DNA of 64,000 nucleotides from Mycolicibacillus trivialis (GTDB taxonomy: Bacteria > Actinomycetota > Actinomycetes > Mycobacteriales > Mycobacteriaceae): assembly GCF_002102395.1 (NCBI RefSeq), contig NZ_LQPZ01000008.1:124001-188000 (forward strand), read 5' to 3'. The translations under genes and the position numbers were made by a program. Every line of letters starts with the position of its first letter. Position 1 is the stretch's first letter. This document shows positions 22,797 to 33,589 of this stretch, piece after piece. The notes beneath the pieces are model-generated. The model was not told the origin of the DNA, ran no database searches, and was given only the letters and a program-made list of their open reading frames with translations.

Positions 22797-23702
22797 CGCG
22801 GCGGTCGCGCCGGTGCACAGCACCGCGAACGCCACGTGGATGATCACCAGGGCCTCCGGGATCCCGGCGTAGAACTGGACGATCCCGACGATCGCCTGCG
22901 CGCAGACCAGCGCGCCCAGCACCGCCAGCCGGGTGACCACGATCCGTGGCGCGCGCACCGCGGCCAACCCGAAACCGAGGCCGACCAGCAGGGTCAGGTA
23001 CGCCACGGTCAGCGAGGAGTGCGCGTGCACCAGCGTGGTGATCTCGACCTGCAGCCGGGGCACCGGGTTGTCGATGTTCTTGTCCCCGGCGTGCGGCCCG
23101 GCGCCGGTGACCAGGGTGCCTGCGATCAGGATGGCGCCCAGCACCACCCCGGTCAGGGCGGTCTGCCAGCGCAGCGGTGCGGGCACCCGCGGGGTGACGA
23201 CGCCGTCGTCGGGCTCGCCGACCTTGACGAACAGCAGCACCGCCAGCCACACCATCGCCATCGACACCAGCAGGTGCAGCGCCACCGTCCACCACAGCAG
23301 CCCGGTGCGCACGGTGATGCCGCCGAGCACGGCCTGCGCCACCGTGGACGCCGGCATCAGCCAGGCGTAGACCTGCACCTCGGCGCGGCGGCGGGCGCGG
23401 ATGACGGCCAGCACCGCCAGCGCGGCGGTGATCACCACCGCGAACGTGACCAGCCGGTTGCCGAACTCGATGGCCTGATGGATGTGGGGCACCTCGGCCA
23501 CCGCGACCGGGGTGAAACTGCCCGGGAAGCACTGCGGCCAGGTCGGGCAGCCCAGCCCCGAGGCGGTGACCCGCACGACGGATCCGGTGACCGAGATCAG
23601 GCCCTGGGTCAGGACGACGGCGGCGGCCAGCAGGCGCTGCACACGCAGGCTCGGCTCCGGCAGCAGGTCCACCACCCGCAACAACGCCCGTCCCACACCC
23701 AC
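22746..23702 (-). CDS. ctaA: Heme A synthase (COX15/CtaA family)
   Basis: A 318-residue membrane protein with about eight helices that oxidises the C8 methyl of heme O to a formyl group, giving heme A. Visible: SVTGSVVRVTASGLGCPTWPQC with the conserved paired-Cys region, the heme-ligand His in HIHQAIEFGNRL, HLLVSMAMVWL, and the second pair around LVHAHSSLTVAYL and IIHVAFAV. GTG at 23702. Gene separated by 43 bp from the upstream ABC permease gene, with its own promoter and a palindrome in that gap. Works with ctaB. Confidence 0.92.
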   Translation of the reverse strand: MGVGRALLRVVDLLPEPSLRVQRLLAAAVVLTQGLISVTGSVVRVTASGLGCPTWPQCFPGSFTPVAVAEVPHIHQAIEFGNRLVTFAVVITAALAVLAVIRARRRAEVQVYAWLMPASTVAQAVLGGITVRTGLLWWTVALHLLVSMAMVWLAVLLFVKVGEPDDGVVTPRVPAPLRWQTALTGVVLGAILIAGTLVTGAGPHAGDKNIDNPVPRLQVEITTLVHAHSSLTVAYLTLLVGLGFGLAAVRAPRIVVTRLAVLGALVCAQAIVGIVQFYAGIPEALVIIHVAFAVLCTGATAALWTAMRQRAQPAPLQH

Positions 23703-23709
23703 GACCGTG

Positions 23710-23715
23710 AAACTA
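23710..23715 (-). promoter_or_regulatory. -10 element of ctaA (leaderless promoter)
   Basis: On the minus strand TAGTTT (23715 to 23710) is followed by 7 nt and then the ctaA GTG at 23702, which predicts a leaderless transcript independent of the ABC operon. Confidence 0.5.
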
Positions 23716-23726
23716 CCTCAGGTAGT
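23712..23726. promoter_or_regulatory. Perfect palindrome overlapping the ctaA -10 (candidate operator)
   Basis: ACTACCT-C-AGGTAGT is a perfect 7-bp inverted repeat around one base. It covers most of the ctaA -10 and fills much of the 43-bp gap between the ABC permease stop and ctaA. With a one-base loop and no T-tract it is unlikely to be a terminator. A repressor site is more plausible. I cannot name the regulator. Confidence 0.5.
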
Positions 23727-23745
23727 AGCAGGCGCGGCGCCCGGC

Positions 23746-24558
23746 TCAGGTGAACCGGAACCAGCGCAGCGCACCGAGCGCCGACACCGCACCCCAGCAG
23801 GCGAGCACGACCAGCCCGAACCAGTCCACCGACAGCGCCATCGCCTGGATGAGCGCTTCGGTGAGTGCCCCCGACGGGGTGAGCCGGGCCGCCCAGCGGG
23901 CCGCCTCCGGCACCGTCTCGGAGTCGATGGCCAGTGCACCGAGCCCGGCGAAGACGAACCACAGCAGGTTGCCCGCGGCCAGCACGATCTCGGCCTTCAA
24001 GGTGCCGCCGAGCAGCAGCCCCATCGCGGCGAACGTCGCGGTGCCCAACGCGATCATCGCCCCGCCCAGCGCCAGCCCGGCCGGCTCCGGCCGCCAGCCC
24101 AGCGCGAACCCGACCGAGCCGAGCAGCAGCGCCTGCAGGAACACCACCGACACCACCGCCAGCGATTTGCCGACGATGACGCCCCACACCGGCAGCGCGG
24201 TCGCGCCGAGCCGTTTGAGCGCGCCGTAGCGCCGGTCGAAGGCCACCGCGATGGCCTGACCGGTGAACGCGGTGGAGATCACCGCCAGCGCCATGATCGC
24301 CGGGGTGAACACCGCGGCGCGGGCGCCCGGACCGTCGCCGAACGAGCCCAGCGGCAGCAGCGTCATCCCGACCAGCAGCGTGATCGGGATGAACATCGTC
24401 AACAGCAGTTGCTCGCCGTTGCGCAGCAGCAGTTTGAGTTCCAGGCCGAACTGGGCGGCCAGCATCCGCGGCACCGCGGCGGGGCGCGGGTCGGGGGCGA
24501 AGGTCCCCGGCGGGAACGGCGAGGAGGCCTCGGGTGTCGCGGGTGTCGCGTCGGTCAT
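23746..24558 (-). CDS. ABC-2 type transporter permease
   Basis: A 270-residue membrane protein with about six helices, ABC-2/DrrB-like (Rv1457c position). The cytoplasmic N-terminus is Pro-rich, then FGLELKLLLRNGEQLLLTMFIP, typical of ABC-2 permeases, and VAFDRRYGALKRLGATALP before the third helix. It pairs with the ATPase encoded just upstream, their genes overlapping by 4 nt (ATGA). Probable exporter; substrate unknown. Its location between mptB and the heme A genes led to proposals of a role in envelope or cytochrome assembly, which the sequence cannot decide. Confidence 0.88.
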   Translation of the reverse strand: MTDATPATPEASSPFPPGTFAPDPRPAAVPRMLAAQFGLELKLLLRNGEQLLLTMFIPITLLVGMTLLPLGSFGDGPGARAAVFTPAIMALAVISTAFTGQAIAVAFDRRYGALKRLGATALPVWGVIVGKSLAVVSVVFLQALLLGSVGFALGWRPEPAGLALGGAMIALGTATFAAMGLLLGGTLKAEIVLAAGNLLWFVFAGLGALAIDSETVPEAARWAARLTPSGALTEALIQAMALSVDWFGLVVLACWGAVSALGALRWFRFT

Positions 24559-25505
24559 GCCCGCACCTCCCGGCCGGTGAGTTCCAGGAACACGTCCTCC
24601 AGGCTGCGCTGTTCGACCCGGATGGCGGTGACCAGCACGTCGATCTCGGCGCACCAGGCGGTGACCGCGGCCAGCACGTGCGGGTCGATCGGGCCTTCGA
24701 CCAGGTACTCGCCGGGGGTGGTCTCCGCGGTGCGGTAGCCGCCCGGCAGCCGGGCGCCCAGCGGCGCGAGGTCCAGCCGGTGCGGCGCGGTGAACCGCAG
24801 CTCGCCGGTGGCGCCGCGACGGGTCAGTTCGGCGGGGGTGCCCGCGGCGACCAGCCGGCCGCGGTCGATGATCACCAGCCGGTCGGCGAGCTCCTCGGCC
24901 TCCTTGAGGTGGTGGGTGGTGAGCACCACGGTCACCCCGTCGCGGCGCAGCGCGTCGATCAGCTCCCACACCAGCACCCGGGCGTGGGCGTCCATCCCGG
25001 CGGTCGGCTCGTCGAGGAACACCAGTTCGGGGCGGCCCACCAGGGCGCACGCCAGCGCCAGCCGCTGCTGCTGCCCGCCGGAGAGCCGCCGGTAGGTGGT
25101 GCGCGCCGCGTCCGTGAGCCCCAGCGTGCTCAGCAGCCACTGCGGGTCCAGCGGGTCGGCGGAGTAGGAGGCGACCAGGTTGAGCATCTCGCCGGCCCGG
25201 GCCGCGGGGTAGCCGCCACCGCCCTGCAGCATCACCCCGATCCGTTCGCGCAGCGCGGCGTTGTCGGCGATCGGGTCCAGCCCGAGCACCTCGATGCTGC
25301 CCTCGTCGGGCCGGCCGAAGCCCTCGCACATCTCGACGGTGGTGGTCTTGCCCGCCCCGTTGGGGCCGAGCAGCGCGAACACCTCGGCGCGCTGGACCTC
25401 CAGGTCCAGGCCGTCGACGGCGGTGACGGTGGTCGCGCCGGAGCGGAACCGCTTGGTGACACCGCGCAGCCGGACCGGCACCGCGGCGGGGGTGGACGAG
25501 CTCAC
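24555..25505 (-). CDS. ABC transporter ATP-binding protein
   Basis: A 316-residue ATPase (Rv1458c position). Walker A LLGPNGAGKTTT (residue 45 on), Q-loop near VMLQGGGGYP, signature RRLSGGQQQRLALA, Walker B LVFLDEPTAGMD and switch His in VLTTHHLKEAEELAD. After the ATPase core, an extra C-terminal domain of approx. 90 residues ends in QRSLEDVFLELTGRE, the DrrA/CcmA-type tail found in drug and lipid exporters. The GTG at 25505 overlaps the mptB stop (GTGA). Confidence 0.92.
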   Translation of the reverse strand: MSSSTPAAVPVRLRGVTKRFRSGATTVTAVDGLDLEVQRAEVFALLGPNGAGKTTTVEMCEGFGRPDEGSIEVLGLDPIADNAALRERIGVMLQGGGGYPAARAGEMLNLVASYSADPLDPQWLLSTLGLTDAARTTYRRLSGGQQQRLALACALVGRPELVFLDEPTAGMDAHARVLVWELIDALRRDGVTVVLTTHHLKEAEELADRLVIIDRGRLVAAGTPAELTRRGATGELRFTAPHRLDLAPLGARLPGGYRTAETTPGEYLVEGPIDPHVLAAVTAWCAEIDVLVTAIRVEQRSLEDVFLELTGREVRA

Positions 25506-27181
25506 GAGGACTCAGCGTAGGCGTCGGCCCCGGCCGCGCCGCCGGGGGCGGTCCGCTGCGGGGGCTCGGGCAGCCGCCGCCACGGCAGCTGCCGGTGGGT
25601 CAGCGCGATCACCGCCGCCACGATCAGGGTGCTGGCCACGGTGGCGTCGACGATCTGGAACAGCGCGAACCGGTCCCCGTTGGCGGTGGGCCCGAACACC
25701 CCGACGATCAGGGTCACCGCGATCACCGCGATCCGGAACCCGGGCCGGGTCGCCCAGGCGGCCAGCGGGATGATCGCCCACAGCAGGTACCAGGGCTGGA
25801 CCACCGGGAACAGCAGCACGGTGATGCCCAGCGCCACCCCGAGCCCGCCCACCGGGGACAGCCGGCCGCGCAGCACCGCCAGCAGCAGCCAGGTCACCAT
25901 CACCGCGATGATCAGCACGCCGATCCCGCGGGTCAGCGACAGCACCGCGGTGGTGTGGTCGCCGAGGCCGAGCAGGATGCCGACCTGCCCGGTGCCCAGC
26001 GCCACCAGCGTCGGCGGCGACATCCAGCTGCGCACCACGTTGGCGGTGCCCAGCGTGTTGACCCAGCCGAAGCCCAGGCCGCTGGCCAGCCCGACCGCCG
26101 CGATCACCGCCACCGCCAGCGCCCCCAGCCCGGCACTGGCCAGCAGGAACGCCCGCGGGCCCGCGCCCCAGCGGCGGGCCAGCGCCATCGCCACGAACCC
26201 CAGCGCCAGCAGCGACGGCAACTTCACCAGCGCGGACAGCACGATCAGCACCGAGCCGCCGACCAGCAGCCCCAGCGGAGTCCAGGCCCGCCACGCCGCG
26301 CGCCCCGGCGGCCACCGCAGCGGCCGGTCGGGCAGCAGCGGCGCGGTGGCGGCGATGCCGCGCAGCGCGAACTCGGTGCCGGTGAGCATCAGCCCCAACA
26401 TCAGGGCCTCGTTGTGGATGCCGGCCACCAGGTGCATCAGCAGCAGCGGGTTGGCGGCGCCCAGCCACAGCGCGGAGACCTCGGCCACGCCGCAGCGGCG
26501 GGCCAGCCGCGGCACCGCCCACACGATCAGCCCGACTCCGATGAGCACCACCAGCCGGTGGAACAGCACCGCGGCCACGATGTTCTCCCCGGTCAGCCGG
26601 GAGATGCCGCGACCCAGCCACAGGAACAGCGGGCCGTAGGGGGCCGGGGTCTCCCGCCACAGGCTGGGCACCGAGAGGGTGAACACGTGGTCGAGGCCGA
26701 GGCCGGGGGCCGGGCCGACCCGGTACGGGTCCTTGCCCAGCAGCGAGATCTGGCTCTGCGCCAGGTAGGAGTAGACGTCCTTGCTGTACATCGGCGGGGC
26801 CAGCAGCAGCGGCACGATCCACAGCAGCAGCGTGCGGTCCAGTTGGCTGCGCGACATCCGGCGGGTGCCCTGGGTGAACCGGCCCAGCAACAGCCAGGCC
26901 AGCGCCATCATCACCGCGCCGGTGGTGGTCATGGTCAGCGACACCGTCTGGATTCGGGACGGCAGGTTGAGCAGGCGCACCCCGAAGGTGGGGTCCTGGA
27001 TGACCGGTCGGGCGCCCGCGCCGAGCGCGCCGATCCCCATCAGCACCGTCCCGGTCGCGCCGAACAGCCGGGTGTGGCGCAACGACACCAGCTCGGCGGG
27101 GTTCAGCGGGGAGCCGACCGGCCGTTCGTCGGCGTGCCAGCGGGCGATCGTCGTGCTCAACGAGGACCGGCGCGCGGACAT
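25502..27181 (-). CDS. mptB: Alpha-1,6-mannosyltransferase MptB (GT-C family)
   Basis: A 559-residue polytopic membrane glycosyltransferase (Rv1459c orthologue) that starts the alpha-1,6-mannan core of lipomannan from polyprenyl-phosphate-mannose on the outer face of the plasma membrane. About 12-13 helices. Conserved blocks include RLFGATGTVLM, PPMYSKDVYSYLAQSQ with the GT-C acidic motif, RETPAPYGPLFLW and VVQPWYLLWAIIPLAAWA. The ATG at 27181 was chosen over an upstream frame extension because a leaderless promoter ends 6 nt before it. First gene of mptB-ABC-ABC, divergent from sufR. Confidence 0.92.
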   Translation of the reverse strand: MSARRSSLSTTIARWHADERPVGSPLNPAELVSLRHTRLFGATGTVLMGIGALGAGARPVIQDPTFGVRLLNLPSRIQTVSLTMTTTGAVMMALAWLLLGRFTQGTRRMSRSQLDRTLLLWIVPLLLAPPMYSKDVYSYLAQSQISLLGKDPYRVGPAPGLGLDHVFTLSVPSLWRETPAPYGPLFLWLGRGISRLTGENIVAAVLFHRLVVLIGVGLIVWAVPRLARRCGVAEVSALWLGAANPLLLMHLVAGIHNEALMLGLMLTGTEFALRGIAATAPLLPDRPLRWPPGRAAWRAWTPLGLLVGGSVLIVLSALVKLPSLLALGFVAMALARRWGAGPRAFLLASAGLGALAVAVIAAVGLASGLGFGWVNTLGTANVVRSWMSPPTLVALGTGQVGILLGLGDHTTAVLSLTRGIGVLIIAVMVTWLLLAVLRGRLSPVGGLGVALGITVLLFPVVQPWYLLWAIIPLAAWATRPGFRIAVIAVTLIVGVFGPTANGDRFALFQIVDATVASTLIVAAVIALTHRQLPWRRLPEPPQRTAPGGAAGADAYAESS

Positions 27182-27187
27182 TGCAGC

Positions 27188-27193
27188 AGCGTA
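27188..27193 (-). promoter_or_regulatory. -10 element of mptB (leaderless promoter)
   Basis: TACGCT on the minus strand (27193 to 27188) followed by 6 nt and the ATG at 27181. It fits TANNNT and predicts a leaderless mptB transcript. Confidence 0.5.
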
Positions 27194-27286
27194 ACCGGCC
27201 GCTTCGGGGCCGCGGCCGCGGTGTGTTGTGGGCGGTGTCACGCCAGGTCGGGAGGGTCGGGCTGGACCCGACGCCGGAATTGCGTC

Positions 27287-27301
27287 ACACTGATGTTGTG
27301 A
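27287..27301. promoter_or_regulatory. SufR operator overlapping the sufR -10 and start codon
   Basis: ACACT-GATGT-TGTGA matches the ACACT-N5-TGTGA site I recall being reported for mycobacterial SufR. Seen as a palindrome it is TCACA-N7-TGTGA (27285-27301). Its left half coincides with a -10-like CACACT (27286-27291), and its right half contains the GTG start at 27298. SufR bound here would block RNA polymerase directly. Confidence 0.8.
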
Positions 27302-28002
27302 AATTCCAGTCGGCTGCGGAGTGCGCGGGCCCCACCACGGTGGGCGCCCAGGACGGCGGCACCCGCGGCGCGGTGGTGCGCCTGCTGGCCGAGTCCGGCA
27401 CCATCACCGCCGGCCAGATCGGCGAGCAGCTCGGGGTGTCGGCGGCCGGGGTGCGCCGCCACCTCGACGCGCTGATCGCCGCCGGGGACGCCGAGGCGTG
27501 CGCGCCGGCGGCCTGGCAGCACGCCGGGCGGGGCCGGCCGGCCAAGCGGTTCCGGCTGACCGCGGCGGGCCGCGCCAAGCTCGACCACAGCTACGACGAC
27601 CTCGCCGTCGCGGCGCTGCGCCAGCTGCGCGAGATCGGCGGCAAGGAGGCGATCCGCACCTTCGCGCGTCGCCGTATCGACGGCATCCTCGCCGAGGTGG
27701 CCCCCGCCGCGGGCGGTGACGACGGTGCGGTGGCGGCCGCCGCCGACCGGGTCGCCGGGGCGTTCACCCGGGCCGGCTACGTGGCCAGCACCGCCCGGGT
27801 CGACGGACCGATGCAGGGCATGCAGATCTGCCAGCATCACTGCCCGGTCTCCCACGTCGCCGAGGAGTTCCCGGAGCTGTGCGAGGCTGAACGCGAAGCC
27901 ATGGCGGCGGTGCTGGGCACCCACGTCCAACGGCTGGCGACCATCGCCAACGGCGACCACGCCTGCACGACCCACATCCCGTTACCGGGTGCAAGCCATT
28001 AG
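27298..28002 (+). CDS. sufR: SufR, Fe-S-cluster-sensing repressor of the suf operon
   Basis: A 234-residue ArsR/DeoR-like winged-helix repressor (Rv1460). The DNA-binding domain spans about residues 20-80 (GTRGAVVRLLAESGTITAGQ, LGVSAAGVRRHLDAL, then the wing GRGRPAKRFRLT). The C-terminal part has Cys178, Cys182, Cys195 and Cys223 (CX3CX12CX27C), which supply ligands for the cluster. Holo-SufR represses; cluster loss derepresses assembly genes. GTG at 27298 is chosen because it sits 6 nt after the -10 and inside the operator; longer upstream frames would be untranscribed. Heads sufR-sufBDCSUT. Confidence 0.92.
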   Translation: MKFQSAAECAGPTTVGAQDGGTRGAVVRLLAESGTITAGQIGEQLGVSAAGVRRHLDALIAAGDAEACAPAAWQHAGRGRPAKRFRLTAAGRAKLDHSYDDLAVAALRQLREIGGKEAIRTFARRRIDGILAEVAPAAGGDDGAVAAAADRVAGAFTRAGYVASTARVDGPMQGMQICQHHCPVSHVAEEFPELCEAEREAMAAVLGTHVQRLATIANGDHACTTHIPLPGASH

Positions 28003-28016
28003 CGACACCGTCCGGA

Positions 28017-28043
28017 CTCCGGCGCACAGCCCGCGCGCCGGAG
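28017..28043 (+). other. Strong RNA hairpin between sufR and sufB
   Basis: CTCCGGCGC (28017-28025) and GCGCCGGAG (28035-28043) form a perfect 9-bp G/C-rich stem with a 9-nt loop in the 69-bp sufR-sufB spacer, ending 14 nt before the sufB ribosome binding site. No T-tract follows, so it is not a classical terminator. It may tune the ratio of SufR to the assembly proteins or stabilise processed mRNA. Confidence 0.55.
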
Positions 28044-28071
28044 CCACCACGAGCAGTGAAGGAGCGACGAC

Positions 28072-29523
28072 ATGACCATCACACCAGAAGCCGCCACCGG
28101 GCGCGCGGAACCCGAACTCACCCAGGACGAGGCGATCGCCTCGCTGGGACGCTACGAGTACGGCTGGGCCGACTCCGACGCGGCGGGCGCCGCCGCCCAG
28201 CGCGGCCTGTCCGAGGCGGTCGTGCGCGACATCTCGGCGAAGAAGGACGAGCCGGACTGGATGCTGCAGACCCGGCTCAAGGCGCTGGGCATCTTCGACA
28301 AGAAGCCGATGCCGACCTGGGCGGCCGACCTGGGCGACATCGACTTCGACAACATCAAGTACTTCGTGCGCTCCACCGAGCGGCAGGCCCAGACCTGGGA
28401 GGACCTGCCCGAGGACATCCGCAACACCTACGACAAGCTGGGCATCCCGGAAGCCGAGAAGCAGCGGTACGTCTCCGGGGTGGCCGCCCAGTACGAGTCG
28501 GAGGTCGTCTACCACAAGATCCGCGAGGACCTGGAGGAGAAGGGCGTCGTCTTCGTCGACACCGACACCGCGCTGCGCGAGCACGAAGACATGATGAAGG
28601 AGTACTTCGGCACGGTGATCCCGGCCGGCGACAACAAGTTCTCCGCGCTCAACACCGCCACCTGGTCGGGCGGGTCGTTCGTCTACGTCCCGCCGGGCGT
28701 GCACGTCGACATCCCGCTGCAGGCCTACTTCCGGATCAACACCGAGAACATGGGCCAGTTCGAGCGGACCCTGATCATCGTCGACGAGGACGCCTACGTG
28801 CACTACGTCGAGGGCTGCACCGCGCCGGTGTACTCGAGTGACTCGCTGCACTCCGCGGTGGTCGAGATCATCGTCAGGAAGGGCGGCCGCTGCCGCTACA
28901 CCACGATCCAGAACTGGTCGGGCAACGTCTACAACCTGGTGACCAAGCGGGCCCGCGCCGAAGAGGGCGCCACCATGGAGTGGATCGACGGCAACATCGG
29001 CTCCAAGGTCACGATGAAGTACCCGGCGGTGTGGATGACCGGTGAGCACGCCCGCGGCGAGGTGCTCTCGCTGGCGTTCGCCGGGGAGGGCCAGCACCAG
29101 GACACCGGCGCCAAGATGCTGCACCTGGCGCCGCACACGTCGTCCAACATCGTCTCCAAGTCGGTGGCCCGCGGCGGCGGCCGGTCCTCCTACCGCGGCC
29201 TGGTCGAGGTGCACAAGGGCGCCTACGGGTCGAAGTCCAACGTCGAATGCGACGCGCTGCTGGTCGACACCATCAGCCGCAGCGACACCTATCCCTACGT
29301 CGACATCCGCGAGGACGACGTCACCATCGGGCACGAGGCCACCGTCTCCAAGGTGAACGAGAACCAGCTGTTCTACCTGATGAGCCGCGGCCTGACCGAG
29401 GAGGAGGCCACCGCCACCATCGTGCGCGGGTTCGTCGAGCCGATCGCCAAGGAACTGCCGATGGAGTACGCCCTGGAGCTCAACCGGCTCATCGAGCTGC
29501 AGATGGAAGGGTCGGTGGGCTAG
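28072..29523 (+). CDS. sufB: SufB, Fe-S cluster scaffold subunit
   Basis: A 483-residue scaffold of the SufBC2D complex on which nascent clusters form. Conserved stretches include [83 protein letters not shown] and the C-terminal beta-helix segment [28 protein letters not shown]. tuberculosis SufB carries a protein-splicing intein; this copy is uninterrupted and of ordinary length. The ATG at 28072 follows GAAGGAG at 28058-28064. TAGTG overlaps sufD by one base. Confidence 0.97.
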   Translation: MTITPEAATGRAEPELTQDEAIASLGRYEYGWADSDAAGAAAQRGLSEAVVRDISAKKDEPDWMLQTRLKALGIFDKKPMPTWAADLGDIDFDNIKYFVRSTERQAQTWEDLPEDIRNTYDKLGIPEAEKQRYVSGVAAQYESEVVYHKIREDLEEKGVVFVDTDTALREHEDMMKEYFGTVIPAGDNKFSALNTATWSGGSFVYVPPGVHVDIPLQAYFRINTENMGQFERTLIIVDEDAYVHYVEGCTAPVYSSDSLHSAVVEIIVRKGGRCRYTTIQNWSGNVYNLVTKRARAEEGATMEWIDGNIGSKVTMKYPAVWMTGEHARGEVLSLAFAGEGQHQDTGAKMLHLAPHTSSNIVSKSVARGGGRSSYRGLVEVHKGAYGSKSNVECDALLVDTISRSDTYPYVDIREDDVTIGHEATVSKVNENQLFYLMSRGLTEEEATATIVRGFVEPIAKELPMEYALELNRLIELQMEGSVG

Positions 29524-30709
29524 TGACCAACCTGACCGAAGCGGTCGAGGGGACCGCGGGGATCATCGCCAACAAGGGCGAGGCGTTCACCTCCTTCGAC
29601 GTCGACGCCTTCGAGGTGCCCAGCCGCCGCGACGAGGCCTGGCGGTTCACCCCGCTGCGCCGGCTGCGCGGCCTGCACGACGGGTCGGCGCCGGCCACCG
29701 GCACCGCCGAGATCACCGTCACCGAACAGGACGGGGTGCGCGTCGAGCGGGTCGGCCGCGACGACGAACGGCTCGGCGCGGCCGGGGTGCCCGCCGACCG
29801 GGTCGCCGCCCAGGCGTTCTCGTCGTTCGACACCGCCGCCCTGGTCACCGTGGGCCGGGAGGCCGCCCCGGCCGACCCGATCGAGATCGTCGTGACCGGG
29901 CCGGGGGAGGGCAACACCGGCTACGGGCACCTGCAGGTGCGGGTCGAGGAGCTGGCCGAGGCGACCGTGGTGATCGACCACCGCGGCAGCGGCAGCTACG
30001 CCGACAACGTCGAGTTCGTCGTCGGCGACGCGGCGCGGTTGACCGTGGTGTGGCTGGCCGACTGGGCCGCCGACACCGTGCACGTCAGCATGCACCACAT
30101 GAGCCTGGGCAAGGACGCGGTGCTGCGGCACAGCGCGGTGCAACTCGGCGGTGAGATCGTGCGGCTGACCGGCCGGGTGTCCTACACCGGCCCGGGCGGG
30201 GACGCCGAACTGCTCGGCCTGTACTTCGCCGACGACGGCCAGCACCTGGAATCGCGGCTGCTGATCGACCACAACCCGCCGGACTGCCGGTCCCGGGTGC
30301 TGTACAAGGGCGCGCTGCAGGGCGACCCGGACTCCGGGCTGCCCGACGCCCGCACGGTGTGGGTGGGCGACGTGCTGATCCGCGCGGACGCCTCCGGCAC
30401 CGACACCTACGAGCTCAACCGCAACCTGGTGCTCACCGACGGCGCCCGCGCCGACTCGGTGCCCAACCTGGAGATCGAGTCCGGCGAGATCGCCGGCGCC
30501 GGACACGCCAGCGCCACCGGGCGCTTCGACGACGAGCAACTGTTCTACCTGCTGTCCCGGGGCATCCCGGAGAAGCAGGCCCGCCGGCTGATCGTGCGCG
30601 GCTTCTTCGGCGAGGTGATCGCACGGATCGGCGTGCCCGCCGTGCAGGAACGCCTCACCGAGGCGATCGAGACCGAACTGGCCCTGACCGAAAAGGAAGA
30701 CACCCCCTC

Positions 30710-30713
<4 letters not shown>
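29523..30713 (+). CDS. sufD: SufD, Fe-S cluster assembly subunit
   Basis: A 396-residue paralogue of SufB and its partner in SufBC2D, needed for iron acquisition during assembly. An N-terminal RRDEAWRFTPLRRLRGL segment (about residues 35-50) is typical, as are the beta-helix region (SYTGPGGDAELLGLYFADDGQHLESRLLIDH) and the C-terminal RFDDEQLFYLLSRGIPEKQARRLIVRGFF, which resembles the SufB terminus. The GTG at 29523 shares its first base with the sufB TAG. The stop overlaps sufC by 4 nt (ATGA), fitting fixed subunit stoichiometry. Confidence 0.95.
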
Positions 30714-32747
<2,034 letters not shown>

Positions 32748-32750
32748 CCG

Positions 32751-33245
32751 GTGCGCCTGCAGCAGATCTACCAGGAAGTGATCCTGGACCACTACAAGCA
32801 TCCGCACCACCGCGGGCTGCGCGAGCCGTACGACGCCGAGGTGCACCACGTCAACCCGGTCTGCGGGGACGAGCTGACCCTGCGGGTGGCGTTGTCCGAC
32901 GGCGGCGACACCGTCGCCGACATCTCCTACGACGGGCAGGGCTGCTCGATCAGCCAGGCCGCCACCTCGGTGCTCGCCGAGCAGCTGATCGGGCACAGTG
33001 TGGCCGAGGCGATGACGATCGTGTCCGCGTTCACCGAGATGGTGTCCTCCCGTGGCACGGTGGAGGGGGACGAGGACGTCATCGGCGACGGCATCGCCTT
33101 CGCCGGAGTGGCAAAATATCCGGCACGGGTCAAATGCGCGCTGCTGGCCTGGACGGCGTTCATCGCGGCGCTCGCGGAAGCGGGCACGACAGACTCGGCG
33201 GCGGCCCGGGCCGCCGCTGCACACTCAGTGGAGGGAGAGAAATGA
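32751..33245 (+). CDS. sufU: SufU, zinc-dependent sulfurtransferase
   Basis: A 164-residue IscU-like protein of the SufU class, which accepts persulfide from SufS. The three conserved cysteines are Cys38 (NPVCGDEL), Cys65 (DGQGCSISQ) and Cys129 (ARVKCALLAW), with the zinc ligand Asp40. The approx. 18-residue insertion between the second and third cysteines (HSVAEAMTIVSAFTEMVSSR region) distinguishes SufU from scaffold-type IscU. GTG at 32751. Stop overlaps sufT (ATGA). Confidence 0.95.
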   Translation: MRLQQIYQEVILDHYKHPHHRGLREPYDAEVHHVNPVCGDELTLRVALSDGGDTVADISYDGQGCSISQAATSVLAEQLIGHSVAEAMTIVSAFTEMVSSRGTVEGDEDVIGDGIAFAGVAKYPARVKCALLAWTAFIAALAEAGTTDSAAARAAAAHSVEGEK

Positions 33246-33589
33246 CCGACACCATCACCACCGACGACGAGTTGTTCGCCGAGGTCGATGAGGCGATGCA
33301 CGACGTCATCGACCCGGAGATCGGCATCAACGTGGTCGATCTCGGGCTGGTCTACGACATGAAGCTGCAGCGTGAGGGGGACGACACCACCGTCCTCATC
33401 GACATGACGCTGACCTCGGCGGAGTGCCCGCTGCAGGACATGATCACCGACCAGATCCACACCGCGCTGATCGGCAGCGGCCTGGTCAACGACCTGAAGC
33501 TGAACTGGGTGTGGATCCCGGCCTGGGGGCCGGACAAGATCACCGACGACGGCCGCGAGCAGTTGCGGGCCCTCGGCTTCACCGTCTAG
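33242..33589 (+). CDS. sufT: SufT, DUF59/MIP18-family Fe-S maturation factor
   Basis: A 115-residue member of the MIP18 (DUF59) family, which helps deliver clusters to target proteins. Signature DPEIGINVVDLGLVYDM near residue 24, and a conserved Cys in TSAECPLQDMI, implicated in cluster transfer in homologues. Last gene of the suf operon. Its TAG overlaps the stop of the convergent Cys-rich small gene by 3 nt. Confidence 0.93.
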   Translation: MTDTITTDDELFAEVDEAMHDVIDPEIGINVVDLGLVYDMKLQREGDDTTVLIDMTLTSAECPLQDMITDQIHTALIGSGLVNDLKLNWVWIPAWGPDKITDDGREQLRALGFTV

